NCBI GenBank assembly: GCA_006503535.1
Contig: QYRS01000009.1
Coordinates: forward strand, 620,001-684,000
Direction of reading: 5' to 3'
DNA length: 64,000 bases
From: Arthrinium phaeospermum
Lineage: Eukaryota; Ascomycota; Sordariomycetes; Amphisphaeriales; Apiosporaceae
The notes beneath the pieces were generated by a model that did no database searches, was not told the origin of the DNA, and saw nothing but the letters and a program-made list of their open reading frames with translations. Below are positions 22,601-34,518 of the stretch, one piece after another (position 1 is the first letter of the stretch; every line of letters begins with the position of its first letter). Position numbers and translations under genes: made by a program.

Positions 22601-22790
22601 AAAATAAAAAATATAAGTTATAATTATAAAAAAATTAATATAAAATTAAGAATATATTATAAATATATAATTTAAAGGGGAGTATTAAAGTATAAAATAT
22701 CGATTTATATATCCTATAATATATAAATATATAAAAATGGATTTCCTCTTATATATATAATAGTAATCTTTTTATTAATTAATTCATCCT
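19655..22790. repeat. 3.1-kb A+T island with the signature of heavy RIP
   Basis: Almost entirely A and T on both strands, with no coding frame. The few remaining C and G bases are mostly in CpG (or CC/CT runs), while CpA and TpG are nearly absent: several consecutive 60-base lines have none. RIP converts C to T at CpA, so CpG survives and CpA/TpG vanish. It is most likely a mutated transposon too degraded to name. Both edges are sharp, at GTGGAAAACC near 19640 and at normal sequence after 22790. Confidence 0.8.
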
Positions 22791-24089
22791 TTTACCTCTT
22801 TATAATATTAAGTAGCTTAAAACTAGGGTTAGTAAAGAATGACCTCGATTCACACCTTAGTAAGCTTAAACAGAAAAATGTGTATCAAACTTATCTGTGG
22901 TACCTCTTAACTAAATGTAGCTAGGTATAAGATTAGTTCCAATGTTCCAATGGGGCCATAGATTAGGTTTATATGATGTACCGTATAAGGAGTGAGCAAG
23001 TCACCATCCAGTATATAACCCTAAAGATGAGCAGGTTCCATTGAAAATTGTAACGCCCCCCCGAGATCAGGGGTTCTTATGCGAATATATATCTTGAGAC
23101 AACCAAGCCGAAGGGCTGGAAACAGGTAGCTAAAGCAACTGCGCCTTGCCAGGGGACACAGCATCTAGATCACAAGAATTGCGTCTTTTCACTCGGAAGA
23201 TGGAGAATGCTGATCGATGCATGATCAAAGCAATGCAATTCTGTTAAATGGTAACACATGTTAGTAATGAACCTGCAGATGGAGGACTACTAGCACAGAC
23301 CAGCGTAGCACATCCTGGTGCCCCCTAGGAGACCAAGAGATGCCCGCCTTCGCGGCAATTACCTCCTGTCAAACGATACAACAATGAGAAGGGGGTATAG
23401 CGCCTGTAATCTAGGACCGGCATATACCTGGGAGTCAAAGCCACATACCTCAACCATCGAGAGCATGAACCTCAGAGAACATGGATTTGCTCCTCAGAGT
23501 GTCGGTATCGGCCATCTGTTGGAAATTTGGCGCATTTTCCACAAGAGGGGCTCGTAGTAAGCAAAGAAAAAGATAAGGTGAAAGAGAGGATATAGAGGAG
23601 GGGGAAAGGCTGTACCTTTCTAGGAAATGTGACTCGATCTGCCTGTTCACGATGGGCATGCCATGAGGACTAACCGGCTTTGGAAGCGCTTCAGAATGGG
23701 AGAATCACATAGCACGACGTCTTGTGGGTGCATCTAGGTATGTGTAAATCTAAATGCGATGTCTATATGAAACATACCAAGGGCACTGGGAAGAAGAAAC
23801 TACCCAGAAATTTCAGTATTAAAGTATCTTAAAACTGCAAGCTTGTGAAATGTTTCTTCCTGTCTTTGCAGTAGGTAGTAGGCTTGATAGAAATGCAGCC
23901 GCGATGATTGGACACCGTCTCGTTGCTTCAAACCAGAGGTAGATAGCCTGATCCCCTGGCTACCAAGACCATGAGTACTGCAAGCATCCAAACACAAGGA
24001 GCTATTTAGCACCAGATGCCCATACATGCAGCTGACTCCCAGGTGCTTGTGAATGAACCACAGAAAAGGAATGCTACAGCGGCTATCTA
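22791..24089. other. Gene-poor spacer
   Basis: Normal base composition returns after the island but stops are dense in all frames. A TGTAACG followed by a C run at 23049 resembles the first bases of some retroelement ends, but I found no matching partner. No gene is supported. Confidence 0.45.
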
Positions 24090-25048
24090 CCATAGCGCGC
24101 CACCCCCGTTTTTTAAAAGTATGTCAAACAGCCTTCTCAAAATCTAACGGGATCACGCATGTACCTCATTATGTTAAATCGGTAAAATGATAGTTACAAT
24201 TATATTAAAAAATACACCATTTCCCTTACCGGCTAATATTAAGCAGGTATATTCATTTGCCTAGTTATAATTATTACCGCAATAGGTAACGCTGGTTAAC
24301 CTAGTATAATGTTAATAGATTAGTATAGTACTAGTTTAAATAAATATTACCTAGCCATATCACTGTTACCCGCCGGTCACCATTTTTATATCAATATCCT
24401 TTTAAAGCTACGCTATAGTTTTCATTATATAAATTTATATACAACGCATTATATCCTAACTTTAATAAGGCTTTATTTAAAGTAGTTTCTTATTATATAT
24501 ATTTAAATAATAATAATAATAACTAATAATTATAATTAACCTATATACCGTAGTTAATATATATATAAATCTATAATTTATTTATAATATTTATAAAAAT
24601 AACCTATTTAATTCTAACCTATAACGTAATTCTTTAAATATATTATATTTTTATCTTTTTAATTATAATAATAGTTAAAAAAGTAAAAACAACTTTTACT
24701 TTAAACTTTTATATATTTTTAATAAAGTTTTAAAACTAGTGACTATTTTTAACTAATATAACCATTTTAATATAAGATAACCCTTTTAAATAAGTAATTT
24801 TTTTATAAAGGATAACTATTTTAACTAAGTTATAATAGTCTAAGTACTTTATTATTACAAGCTTACTAATCTAATACGGTAAACCTAAATTTTCTACTAA
24901 AAAAGTTAATAATATCAGGAAAGGTATATCTACATATTAAGGTAGGTACAGAAAAATGGAATTATAGTTATTTTTCTAACACCACCATTTTAGCCTACTA
25001 ATAGGATCTCTGACATACTTTTCAAAAAGGGGGGGTGCCGCGCTATGG
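24090..25048. mobile_element. 959-bp non-autonomous DNA transposon (MITE-like), TA-flanked
   Basis: The left end (from 24090, CCATAGCGCGCCACCCCC...AAAAGTATGTCA) and the right end read in reverse complement (from 25048, CCATAGCGCGGCACCCCC...AAAAGTATGTCA) match over about 37 bp with a few mismatches and one indel. Each end is directly flanked by TA (24088-24089 and 25049-25050), the target duplication of Tc1/mariner/pogo elements. The interior is A+T-rich and carries no open frame longer than a few dozen codons, so it is either a deletion derivative or a RIP-damaged copy. Confidence 0.75.
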
Positions 25049-25673
25049 TAGTTGCCCGCAGGCAAATGTTGCTTTAGTGGGTACCCCAAGTACATAAACG
25101 AAGAACACCCAGCATCACCGCCCCTCCTGCCTGCATGCAGGACCAACACGATTGAAAACAAAGATTCTCCCGTGAAAATGCCCTTGATATACTTCAAATG
25201 CTCTGCTGGAATCAGGAGTCCTACATTTGGAGGCCGGATATCACAATTGTTTCTAGATGCAAAGTTGCGAAAGGTAGGGAAAGTAGGCAGGTGCACTGGG
25301 TACAGATTTAGTCACAAACGCAGTGAGTGCAAATGAAGCAGAAACAGGAAGTCGCGGTAGTTAGGCCCACCCGCCGTTTGCCAGTGGGTGTCCATGGAGA
25401 TTTCGCTGCTGGGAAATTCTGGCTTCGCTTTTTCCTTTCTTCTCTCGCGCGCCAGTAAAAACCAGTAAGTAGCCCGTTGCGTTCCGCGATGGTCCTTGCT
25501 GGAATCTATACTGATTATTCCATGAACTGGTACAGATTGACCACAGTTTGACATTCCCTCTTTCTCCATAAAATTCGTTCATGTGAGTAGCCGTGCCGTT
25601 CAATTCTGGATTGCTTTTCAGGCCCATGCTAAACATATACTGACTCTGAGATATAGACAGAAGCACAGCAACC
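25049..25673. other. Spacer before family unit A
   Basis: Short frames only; nothing recognised. Confidence 0.45.
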
Positions 25674-26405
25674 ATGGCTGACAGAACGTAAGTACCAATG
25701 ACCCTTGTCCTTCATCAGCTCGTACGTGCGCTCATGGACAGAGAATGACTGGATATTTATATATAGTAGAACCAGCACCACCACCACTGGCACCACCACC
25801 AGCGCCAGCACCACCACCAGCGCCAGCGCCAGCACCATCACCACCAGTCCCGGCCCCAGCCCCAGCCCCAGCCCTGCCGCCGAGGATTCCCATCCGGTGC
25901 CGGTATCCCACAGGTGGTGTCCCTCCTGGTAATTCTGGTGTTGGCAACATTCCTATGGGCATGGCTGCGCCGCATCTTGCTCTCCTCGGAGAGAGGACGC
26001 CGGGCTGCGAAGGCCTTGCGCCTCTATAAGGACGAGACCATCGCCGCCACCGGCACCAGCGCCGCCCGCCTGTCCCCGGCCGGACAGGATACCGCCCGCC
26101 GCCGCCACATCGCGTTCTGCGATGCTGCGGTCGCCGCCACATCGCGTTCTGCATGCTGCCGTCGCCGCCACATCGCGTTCTGCGATGCTGCCATCGCCGC
26201 CTACCAGCTCGCTCCCAAAGTCGAGCTCGGCACGCCAGCGGGCTGGCTGGCCCAGGAGTACCTCCGGGCCGCCGAGGCCCACTCCTCCCTCGCCTTCGCC
26301 GAGGAGGAGAAGGCTAGCGACGCTAGCGAAAAGGCCCTCGCCGCAAGGACAGGAGGAGAAGGACAAGAGAGGAGGAGGAGGAGGAGGAAGCAGACCCTCT
26401 CTTAA
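25674..26405 (+). CDS. ITWG/GIPV-SWLQ family, unit A (divergent, one-base frame break)
   Basis: Exon 1 is 25674-25687 (M-A-D-R-T across the junction), the intron is 25688-25766 (GTAAGT...TATATATAG), and exon 2 begins with a Thr/Ser/Pro-rich tract. At about 25880 one base is missing next to a GG; adding it joins S-P-A-A-E to G-F-P-S-G-A-G-I-P. Then comes the family core: V-V-S-L-L-V...L-W-A-W-L-R-R-I-L-L-S-S-E-R followed by R-A-A-K-A-L-R-L-Y-K-D-E-T-I-A-A, aligning with S-W-L-Q...W-A-L-G-W-L-R-R and L-W-D-x-A-V-I-E-A-A of other units. The tail is alanine/glutamate-rich and ends in six arginines, comparable to the Arg-rich ends of units C and F. The hydrophobic segment could be a membrane helix. 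Function unknown. This unit is separated from the main array by 20 kb. Confidence 0.6.
26099..26194 (+). repeat. Three tandem ~32-bp coding repeats with a compensated deletion
   Basis: The phrase CGCCGCCACATCGCGTTCTG recurs three times with spacings of 32 and 31 bases. Units 1 and 3 read R-R-R-H-I-A-F-C-D-A-A; unit 2 lacks one base and is read in another frame (A-T-S-R-S-A-C-C), and because 32+31 is divisible by three the frame is restored afterwards. Confidence 0.8.
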
Positions 26406-28717
26406 ACGAAGCCTTCGAGCCGACCAAAACCTGAAGTGATCAAGAGGACATTGAATAGTCTTGAGATATAAACTCCTGGTCTTCAGATTGATGCACCTAT
26501 AGATCCGGGACTACATTTCACTGCCTAAACCATGCGTTGATTGAGTACTGAACAGGGGTGTGGCGGCTTTTAGGTGACAGCAGCCAGCAACTCGTCTCGA
26601 CAAAGTTTCGCGCTGAACGATTGTCATTGGCCACATTGGTCAATATTTCCAAGCAAAATGTAGGTAGTAGATGCTTAAATCCTAGATAGTTACATTCCGC
26701 TCGAGTTACACTCAACATGACTACTTGGATTCTTTGTGAAGTCCTGAGCATGATAGTTAAGATACCCTGTTGGCTGATGAATCGGAATGCATTGCCACAG
26801 GAAAGCGAAGCGACACCAAATATTTCTTCGTTCCCCACATCGTCAATTGTACGCACAGAATCAGAGTGGACGACCCAGAGACGATGAGTGAGACTTGTTT
26901 TGGGCAACTACGAAGGTAAGCGGAAAGGGGAGATTTCTGTCTGGGGAAAACCCTACCACGCAAATTGACCTTTTCATTCACGTCCTGAATCGTTATGACC
27001 ACTCGGATGCGGCATCACACAAGGCAGACTACGGCGCGATGTTTCTCCGTGGCAAACCACAGCAGTGAGGACACATATTAGGCTTGACCTCAGGGTATCC
27101 ACGCATGTTGTCGTAGTTCAAAAGGGAGTTGGTGCCGTCGCCACATCTGCAGCTCTTCATAGGGTCCCAGCCAGGTATTATCTTCACGGTGAGTTGGCGT
27201 AAGGTTGTCGGCACCAGGGATACGAGGGCATTCGATGCCCCTTTGTCCTCGACAAAGTTTCGGTTACATTGGCATGCTAGTAATCGCAGCCGCTCTAGGT
27301 AGACTCTTTATGATGCGGCAGAGTTCAGGTTGCCGGAGGTGGTGGGGTTGCGGGTACCAGAGAAGCCCGGCATCATGAACAAGGTCAGGACCGAGTACCT
27401 CATGTTGATGGCTCTACTCGAGGTCGCTTCCTGTTCAGGTAGTGTATGTGGCGAAAGGCGATTAGATGGCTGTCATGGAACCTCAAACTTACAGATGTCA
27501 AGTACGTCGTGCGATCGAAACGTCCACGGCCAAAGTTTGCTACACAGGCTCGCTGATACGTTAAGTAGCTTCCTTGAAATTGGAGATTAAGATCAAGCAA
27601 CACAACAAAGTTTGATTTCCAGGTACAATCTACGAATGCGCTGACATATCCGAGGCAGTGAATTTGTACATATCCGGATACTGAAAGCCGCCACGTGACT
27701 GGCCCACGCTGTCACTAGCTCCTTGATCCTCTGAACCCCTGTTCTCTCCCTTGTTTAGGGGTATCAATCAAACACACACCAGGCTACTCTGAACTCATCA
27801 TTTTGTAATAAAACACACATCTTTGGTCAGAATTTATATGAAGAAATGGGAGACTACCCAAGTTTTGACCAGTCCCTGAGATATGTGTTCCTGACATCAG
27901 GCATCTCAAGCCAACATTCCTTTCCGATACCAGCACCAGCGCCTGCCACAGCACTCCATCTGATCATGCTGACCAAAAGGCTCTCGCTGTCCGGCTTCAT
28001 GACTGCTCAAGGGGTGCGAGTTACGTGATCGTTGCTGCTCGGAACCTGCCCAGAAAGGTCCTAGTCAGAAGAGCGAAAACCATCGCTGTCGGGCCAATAT
28101 GGTATTGATGCCGTGGGCTAGTCAGGGGTCAGCGTGTAAGGGGGCTTGATGAAAACAGGGGTCGTGTACTTGGGCATTGACGTACTGTAGACGGGGTGCA
28201 GTCGTCGAAAGAAGATTGTTAGGTTCTGGACTGAATTTCTACCTCTTGCTGATACACTCGCATTTGACTTTTGAGGGGGGTTAAAAGGAGTTGATACGGT
28301 TGGCAAGAATGAAGGGATGAATCGGCAGGCTCATGGCATTACGACATCAGTGGATGCTTAATGTTATACCAGCAGCAGCGCTGTCGCCATTACTCCATTA
28401 CTCCATTACGAGAATGTTATCCGAGTCTCCCATTACCATTCGTTACTAAGCACCACACGCCCCAGCAGATGCTGTTGCAATGCGAGCTTGTTAAGTGACG
28501 TAATTATCGCCTAACAGGAAACAGCTCAAAGAGACGCAAACATGCATTGGTGATCAGTGGCCAATCAAGGTACAAGTGAAACGTTTTTCCTCGCTAGTGC
28601 AAACACATCGACAACACCTGATTTTCATCTTGATCCGATTTCAAAGCTGATCTTTTGTGTAGATCTTCCTTGTTACTCTTGCAGTCCGTTTGCACACATA
28701 ACCCTCTTCGTTGCGAC
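26406..28717. other. Long gene-poor stretch
   Basis: Several minus-strand frames of 60-130 codons (for example 26518-26907, and 27029-27214 with a C-R-C-G...C-P-H-C-C pattern) have no recognisable domain and no good gene structure. The 27029-27214 frame could be a small cysteine-containing protein or part of a decayed gene. Otherwise nothing is seen. Confidence 0.4.
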
Positions 28718-29434
28718 ATGAAGATCTCCCTTGCTATTCTGGCTTCCACCCTAGTTGCCGCTCACTGGCAGTATGGAGAAGAAACCAACAGCCCAGCGAC
28801 CACCACGCCCGCGCCCCTCTATGTTCGCGAGGACAAGACAAACCAAGAGCTGACCTTCATCGCTGCCCTAAAGAACGCCCTACGTCGTAACCGCGCGAAG
28901 AAGTGCCAAGGGCTCGACCAGGAAAACGTCTTCGTCGAGCGGCTCCACCGGCTTCTGGGCTACTGGGAGCCAGACGACTATCAGACGGGCAACAAGACGG
29001 AACGGGACATCCTGGTGCGCCTGGTAGAGTATCAGAGCGTGTACCAGACTATGTTTGCCCACGGCGAGCGTGGGGCCTTCCCCGACGATGTTGTCGACCA
29101 CATTCGCAGCATACATGACCTGGTCACGCGAGATGGCGGCCTTCACGGTGCCAACCCCCGCGTTCTGGACCCACTCGACATTATATTCGACGACGTATGC
29201 GCTGATACCGGGGAGACCAAGGTGCCACGGCGCGTCCAGGAGACTGTGGACATCGTGCTCCACGGGATGGAATACAATGCCGAGGTGGGGAACTCCAAGG
29301 CTCCGCCGCGACCATGTAAATGCCATAAGGAGTACTCGTGTGGCGTCACGGCAGAGCTCTGGTGGGATGCTGATGAACCCATTTGGGCCTGCGACTGTAT
29401 GGAGTATCATGGCTGTGGGAAGACTGGACTGTGA
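28718..29434 (+). CDS. Secreted cysteine-containing protein, paralogue 1
   Basis: 238 residues in one exon; the start is the ATG at 28718 because it gives a clear signal peptide (M-K-I-S-L-A-I-L-A-S-T-L-V-A-A). The mature part is mostly helical and contains E-R-D-I-L-V-R-L-V-E-Y-Q-S-V-Y-Q-T and T-K-V-P-R-R-V-Q-E, both nearly identical in the paralogue at 45254. The C-terminus carries C-x-C-x6-C...C-x-C-x5-C, also shared. It is probably exported; effector or cell-surface roles are possible but unproven. No known domain is recognised. CTCTTC/CATC-rich leader sequence precedes the start. Confidence 0.78.
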   Translation: MKISLAILASTLVAAHWQYGEETNSPATTTPAPLYVREDKTNQELTFIAALKNALRRNRAKKCQGLDQENVFVERLHRLLGYWEPDDYQTGNKTERDILVRLVEYQSVYQTMFAHGERGAFPDDVVDHIRSIHDLVTRDGGLHGANPRVLDPLDIIFDDVCADTGETKVPRRVQETVDIVLHGMEYNAEVGNSKAPPRPCKCHKEYSCGVTAELWWDADEPIWACDCMEYHGCGKTGL

Positions 29435-30545
29435 TGGGCGGATTAGGGTTTTGACAACACCAGGGGACTTGAGATATGGTTCTATCGTCGAGGCATCAAT
29501 ATCGATCGAAACCAGACCTGTTGCCAATAGCCTTCGGTGCCTGTCTGCCTAATGTATGTGCCTGTATCGTCGGCATCGCAGCCACCATCAAGGATGAGGA
29601 GCTGTCCACAGTCGCCGCTGCTAAGCGGACCCGTCCCGCTACTGAAGAAGGGATCGGTTAGTCTATGGGGTTGTCGTTGCTTCTTGTGCTTCCCAGGCTG
29701 GACTATTGCCGAGCCATCATGCTACGTCAATAAGGATATGTTCGACATCTCCCGAGTGATTCCTCATTCTTGAGTGCTGAGCTGGGCTTAGAAATTGGAG
29801 CGCAGTGTTCTACCCAGATATTGAGCGTACGTTCCTTTGAAGATACGTAACATGTGGAGGCGATCTGATTCATGGAGAATAGGGTCCATTAGCTGCGAGC
29901 ACTACTGGTATTGCCTCGGGTGGTTTCCTTGGTTGCTGTTCTGTGTGGAAGGGCAACCTGCTCCATGGAGGTCTTCTGTTTCTGCTAGCAGTGGTTGGCA
30001 TCAAACAGAAGCTTAGATGACGACACAGAATAATTGGTTGCGTCGACTCTAGTGGGGAAAACAACGATGGTGTCGACAAGGGAAAGAGGGCAACTGGCAA
30101 GGGAATCACGTTTACGTCGACAAATTTTGGACGCTTCCTATGGTTTGTCGGTACGCATCTCTCACTACTGCATCTTCTGGGGCAGCTACATCTCCGACAC
30201 GCCCCCCGAGGCTAGCGCGTCTTAAGGCTAACTCACCGGCCTAGAAACCGGCCCTGGCAGCGGCGTCGATTCCACCCACAACTTCATCGACTACACCCAA
30301 AACACACGACGACCGTCTTTTCGCCTATCACGCAAAACATGGACCCCATGGACCCCATAAGCTCCTCTCATAGACGTCATGTGGCGCGCGACGACTGTAT
30401 CCAATGCTTATTCCATGTTTATCTGGCGGTTAAAACAATATTGCACCCTCATCAGTTATGAAAATCCATCTCAGCGTTTATCCCTCTCGCTACTTGCTAA
30501 GAAACGTACAAGTATCTACTTAAGGATTAAGAAAAAACATTATCA
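29435..30545. other. Intergenic, nothing recognised
   Basis: Short frames on both strands without domains or splice structure. Confidence 0.45.
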
Positions 30546-32195
30546 TCATTCTTGTAGACGGCGCAGTCCCCAGTATCCTGTGCCAATAATAAATGCCGGA
30601 ATGAGCGTTGTCCCAACCAATCCGGCTAACCCAAGGCCAAGAATCCGGCCGCCTAAGCCCGTATCGTATACCATCCCGACCATGAACGAAGAAAACACCA
30701 GAGAGGACGTAGTGAAGACTGATAAAGCAAGCACCACCTTCAACACCTTTCTCAGTAGCGGACGAGGGGAGAAGTCGGCAAGCTTCTCTTGCACCCACAG
30801 CGAGGTCAGTACCAAAAGTATCAGCACTCCAACGATTGCCATCAGCAAGACAGCGACGCCGCAGAAATCATAAAGTAGAATTCCGAGGTCAACGAATCGG
30901 GTCTGCATGCTTAGTATGCTGGATGCCAGGCTCAATGGTAGGAAGATACTGGCCAGTATAGACAAAACATAAAGGTTTCTCGATTCGCGGACACCGCGTC
31001 TCATATCAAGAAATTTGATGTGATGCTCGAAGTTATGTATCATCTGATCCACATCAAAATTTAGACTGGAGCACAACCCTCGAGTGTCTGCAATAAGTTC
31101 TCGGATGCCTTGTTGGATAGAATTGTCAGAATTGTCGGAATTATTGGGAACGGACGCGCTGATAGACTGCAGCAGAGATTCCACTGTGGTGGTGAACTGT
31201 TTCGCATCGGAAGAAATTTCTCCATATATGAAGGCGTCGTTGGCAATCTCGTTCATGAGATGTAACCTCATTGCGAAGTTACGCGAGTCCAGAAGCGCTG
31301 TGCGGGCGTTTGTGTAGATGATACGTATCATATTGACCGAGTGAGCCAGTTCCTGAAGTTGGATTTGAGAATGCCACAATAAAAGAATCATCCGCCTCGT
31401 CGAAACCGACAGTGAGGTTGCAGTCAGAAGATCTCGGTATTTATCGCAGTTCTCCGAAAGTTGGCTTACGTATATCTCCAACCAGTCACGAACCACACGA
31501 GAAGAATATCGGTTCAGCTGCATATCCTTCTCAGATTGCGATTGATCTTGTTGCGAAGCACACGACACTCTCACTGTTCAAAGATTATAAGTTAGACGCC
31601 ATACAGTGTCCAGTGATTGGAATCTATACTCACTAATCAGACGGCCATGTTCCGTGTCCTCCCAGACCTTGACTCGTCTCAGTGCCCGGATCAGCACCTT
31701 TGCAAAAACTTGGGATCCTCCAACCTTGGCGAAATCATGCTCGCGGGACTGTTCGTGACAGACCAGGAACGAGCCGGACTCCCACGACATCTCTGGTGAT
31801 TCAGCCAACCACTGACGACGAAGCGCTTGGAATCCTCGCCTGATGGCGCTGAAATCTTCATCGGTGAGACTGTCCCTGCAGTCAAACACGCTCTCTGTGA
31901 CGTCGATGTCTTGTTCCACACATATGCAGATACTGTTTTTGCCCAGTGACTCCAAGAGCGGATCGAAGGATTCTGGCATCGAAGAAGAAGACCAAATCTG
32001 AACAAGCGTTCGCGAGCCTTCTACGGCCACTTGGGACCCATTTTTTGGCGACAGACTATAGACTCTCAGGAATCGAAAATCTGCTGGGAGGTACTGCCGC
32101 TTCTTTTCGTCGCCACGCAAAGCGGAATTACCCAGAAGATCGGAGACATCCAGCAACATCCACAATGCATTGAATATAAGTCTAGCGTCTTCCAT
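30546..32195 (-). CDS. CorA-like membrane protein with four predicted membrane segments
   Basis: Two exons, 32195-31634 and 31573-30546, with a 60-nt intron (GTGAGT...CTAAC...CAG) that splits an ATG codon, giving 529 residues. The N-terminal 190 residues are soluble. A long helical region then leads to H-I-K-F-L-D-M-R-R-G-V-R-E-S-R-N followed by the first membrane helix. This matches the organisation of fungal CorA-like proteins, where a stalk helix runs into the membrane. The Mg2+-channel G-M-N signature is replaced by S-M-Q, so transport is doubtful. Three more hydrophobic segments follow, more than the two of CorA. It acts presumably at the plasma or an internal membrane. Confidence 0.68.
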
Positions 32196-33070
32196 TTTCT
32201 TTGCTGGCACAGTCGTTGGGCCGGTGTTTAAAAGTGCTGTTGCTGGGTGGGTGATCAAGGCGAGAGAAAATGGATGATAACTGTGCTATAGTGTCCACAA
32301 GTGAAACGAGATTGGAGCGAAAATCGATGCTTAAATACATCAGCCGCCCACGTGACACTTGCCGCATCTATCGGCCCTGCTCTTTGCGAGTCTTTTCTTT
32401 TTACGGAAAAATGAATAGAAAAAGAAAACAAATATAGTATCCCGACAAGTCACATAGCTAGTTTCCACTTCACCATCTCTGGTTGGGTGTCAGCAGCTCA
32501 CATGCTGAACAACAGGCGCCTGAGCACTTAAGTATATTGTTTACGATTCAAGGTACCGTAGATAATAGGTACTTGATAATAGTTGAAGCAGCCACCCACT
32601 TCCGGCCAGGTCTAATCCCACCGATTCGAACCAGACAGTTATTCCATCGCTATCGAGTCAATTCAAAGGGCCCATTTTGTATTTTCAGCTCCGTCCAATC
32701 TTTATGTTTAGGCAGCGGGGAAGGTTGCTTATCGGTACTCGGAGTTCCGGGTATAGCTTCGGTCTAGTCCCAGGAGCTACTCCACGCTTGGCCTCGCTAA
32801 GCCTTCCCTATGTGGACGATGATGATAATTCGGGCTAGCGCCTCACCACACTGCCGAGTCTGACCACACAAAACCAGCAACTCCGAAATGGCGCTGACTG
32901 TTGAATGAATGATGGTTTTTTGCTGCTGTCAGCGATCTAGCAAGGTATAAAGAGCGACGTTCTACCGCAACGGACCTTCGATAACACATACAACTGCTTC
33001 TTATGTTTTTCGCTGCTGGGGTATGCAATAGAGACTACTGACACACTGTTGGAAAGTACCACTTGCACTG
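32196..33070. other. Divergent intergenic region
   Basis: Upstream of both the CorA-like gene (minus) and the SDR gene (plus). An ATAAAG sequence at 32947 could serve the plus-strand gene. No other gene is seen. Confidence 0.5.
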
Positions 33071-34328
33071 ATGGCTTCAAAAGGGAAATTATGGGTATGT
33101 GCTCATTCCAGCCCCTGGACTCACACCAACAATCTCTTTGGCTGATACGGTCTGTAGATCACCGGTATCACTGGTTATATCGGCTTCCAAACCCTTATCA
33201 TTGCACTGGAGCGTGGTTACAGCGTTCGTGGTGTGGTGCGCAGCGAGAGCAGCATTGCAAGCTTACGCAGGAAGAGCGACTTGATTCCCCGCAGCGAGGC
33301 TGACAGCACCCTCGAGTTCGCCGTCATCCCAGACTTTTTACATAAGGGTGTGATCGCAAGTACACTGAAAGACGTTCGAACAATCATCCATATCGCTTCG
33401 CCTTTGGCCACACAAGTAAGTTGACAACATAGCCCCCCTATTTGCCACTGTCCACTGATAAGATACTAGGCCGATGACTACGACGCTGAGATCATCCAAC
33501 CTGCGGTAAGCATGGCGACCGTCGTACTGGAAGCCGCAGCGGCGAATCCGTCTGTCCGCAGGGTGGTCATCACCTCCTCCTGTGTGACTCTCGTCCCATT
33601 CGAATGGAACTTCGCACCGGACAGCGAGCGGCTCTATACCCGTAGGTTTCTCGTCAACCCCACATATCGTACTTGCCCTTGACCACAGAGCTTACCAAAC
33701 CAACCTCCTCGACACAACAGCGAACGACCTCAATGCAAACCCCAAGGGACCCTACAGCAGCCCCATGGAAGCGTACTGGGCCTCCAAAGCCCTCGCCCGG
33801 ATCGCCACCCGCGACTTCATGACCGAGCGGCAGCCGCACTTCGACTTCGTCAACCTCCTCCCCTCGGTCGTCATCGGGCCCGACACGCGCCTCTCCCCCA
33901 GCGCCGCCCGCCCCACGGACCTCGCGGTCGAGGCGCGCGGGGCCGTGCTGGCCTCGGCGCTGACCGCGGACCTCAACTCGCCCTTTCCCTACGTGGGCGT
34001 GCCCGTGCACGTGCGCGACGTGGCGCGCGCACATGTCGACGCCGCGGATGAGGGGCTGGTGCCCGGCAACGCGGAGTACATTCTCAGCTCGGACACGCCG
34101 GAGGGCGTGGTGTGGGACAGGGACACTGCCCTCGTTGCGAACAAGTACTTTGGGGACGCGGTGCGGGAGCGGGAGCTTCCTATGGAGGGGTCGCTGGCCG
34201 CGATCAAGTGGCGGCTGGATGCTAGCAAGACGGAAGAGGCCTTTGGGTGGAAGATGACTAGTTTTGAGGAGACGATGAAGGAGATGCTGGCCCAGTACCT
34301 CGAGCTGACCAGAGGCACTTCACTCTAA
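33071..34328 (+). CDS. Extended short-chain dehydrogenase (NAD(P)-dependent epimerase/dihydroflavonol-reductase-like)
   Basis: Four exons, 33071-33094, 33158-33415, 33470-33641 and 33691-34328, giving 363 residues. The dinucleotide-binding motif T-G-I-T-G-Y-I-G-F begins right after the first intron (residues 10-18), and the next strand-turn has V-V-R-S-E-S. The catalytic region shows V-V-I-T-S-S-C followed by Y-W-A-S-K (Y-x3-K), the order expected of extended SDRs. Downstream V-N-L-L-P-S-V-V-I-G-P and V-H-V-R-D-V-A-R-A-H are characteristic of the dihydroflavonol-4-reductase-like branch. It probably reduces a ketone or aldehyde in secondary metabolism or detoxification; the substrate cannot be told. 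There are no pathway neighbours. The GC content of exon 4 is clearly higher than that of its surroundings. Confidence 0.85.
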
Positions 34329-34518
34329 ATCACAGGCTAGGTGAGGTGAATATAAGGCTATCAAGCTCTGTGGGCTGTCATTTGTCAATCACCCTAATCA
34401 ATGCAACGGTTGATCAGAACCAGAAACGTATCCATTTGTTCTAGGCGAGGGATTTTCCTTTTCTTACTTTTTCTTCTATCATCATTGCCGTCAAAAGCTA
34501 AGAGTATAATTAAGGATT

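Noticed and set aside
19655..22790. Mitochondrial DNA insertion or centromere
   Set aside because: No mitochondrial coding or RNA sequence is visible, and the CpA/TpG depletion with CpG survival fits RIP; a centromere cannot be judged from 3 kb.
23049..23110. Possible LTR start (TGTAACG plus C run)
   Set aside because: No second copy, primer-binding site or reverse-transcriptase sequence was found in the window.
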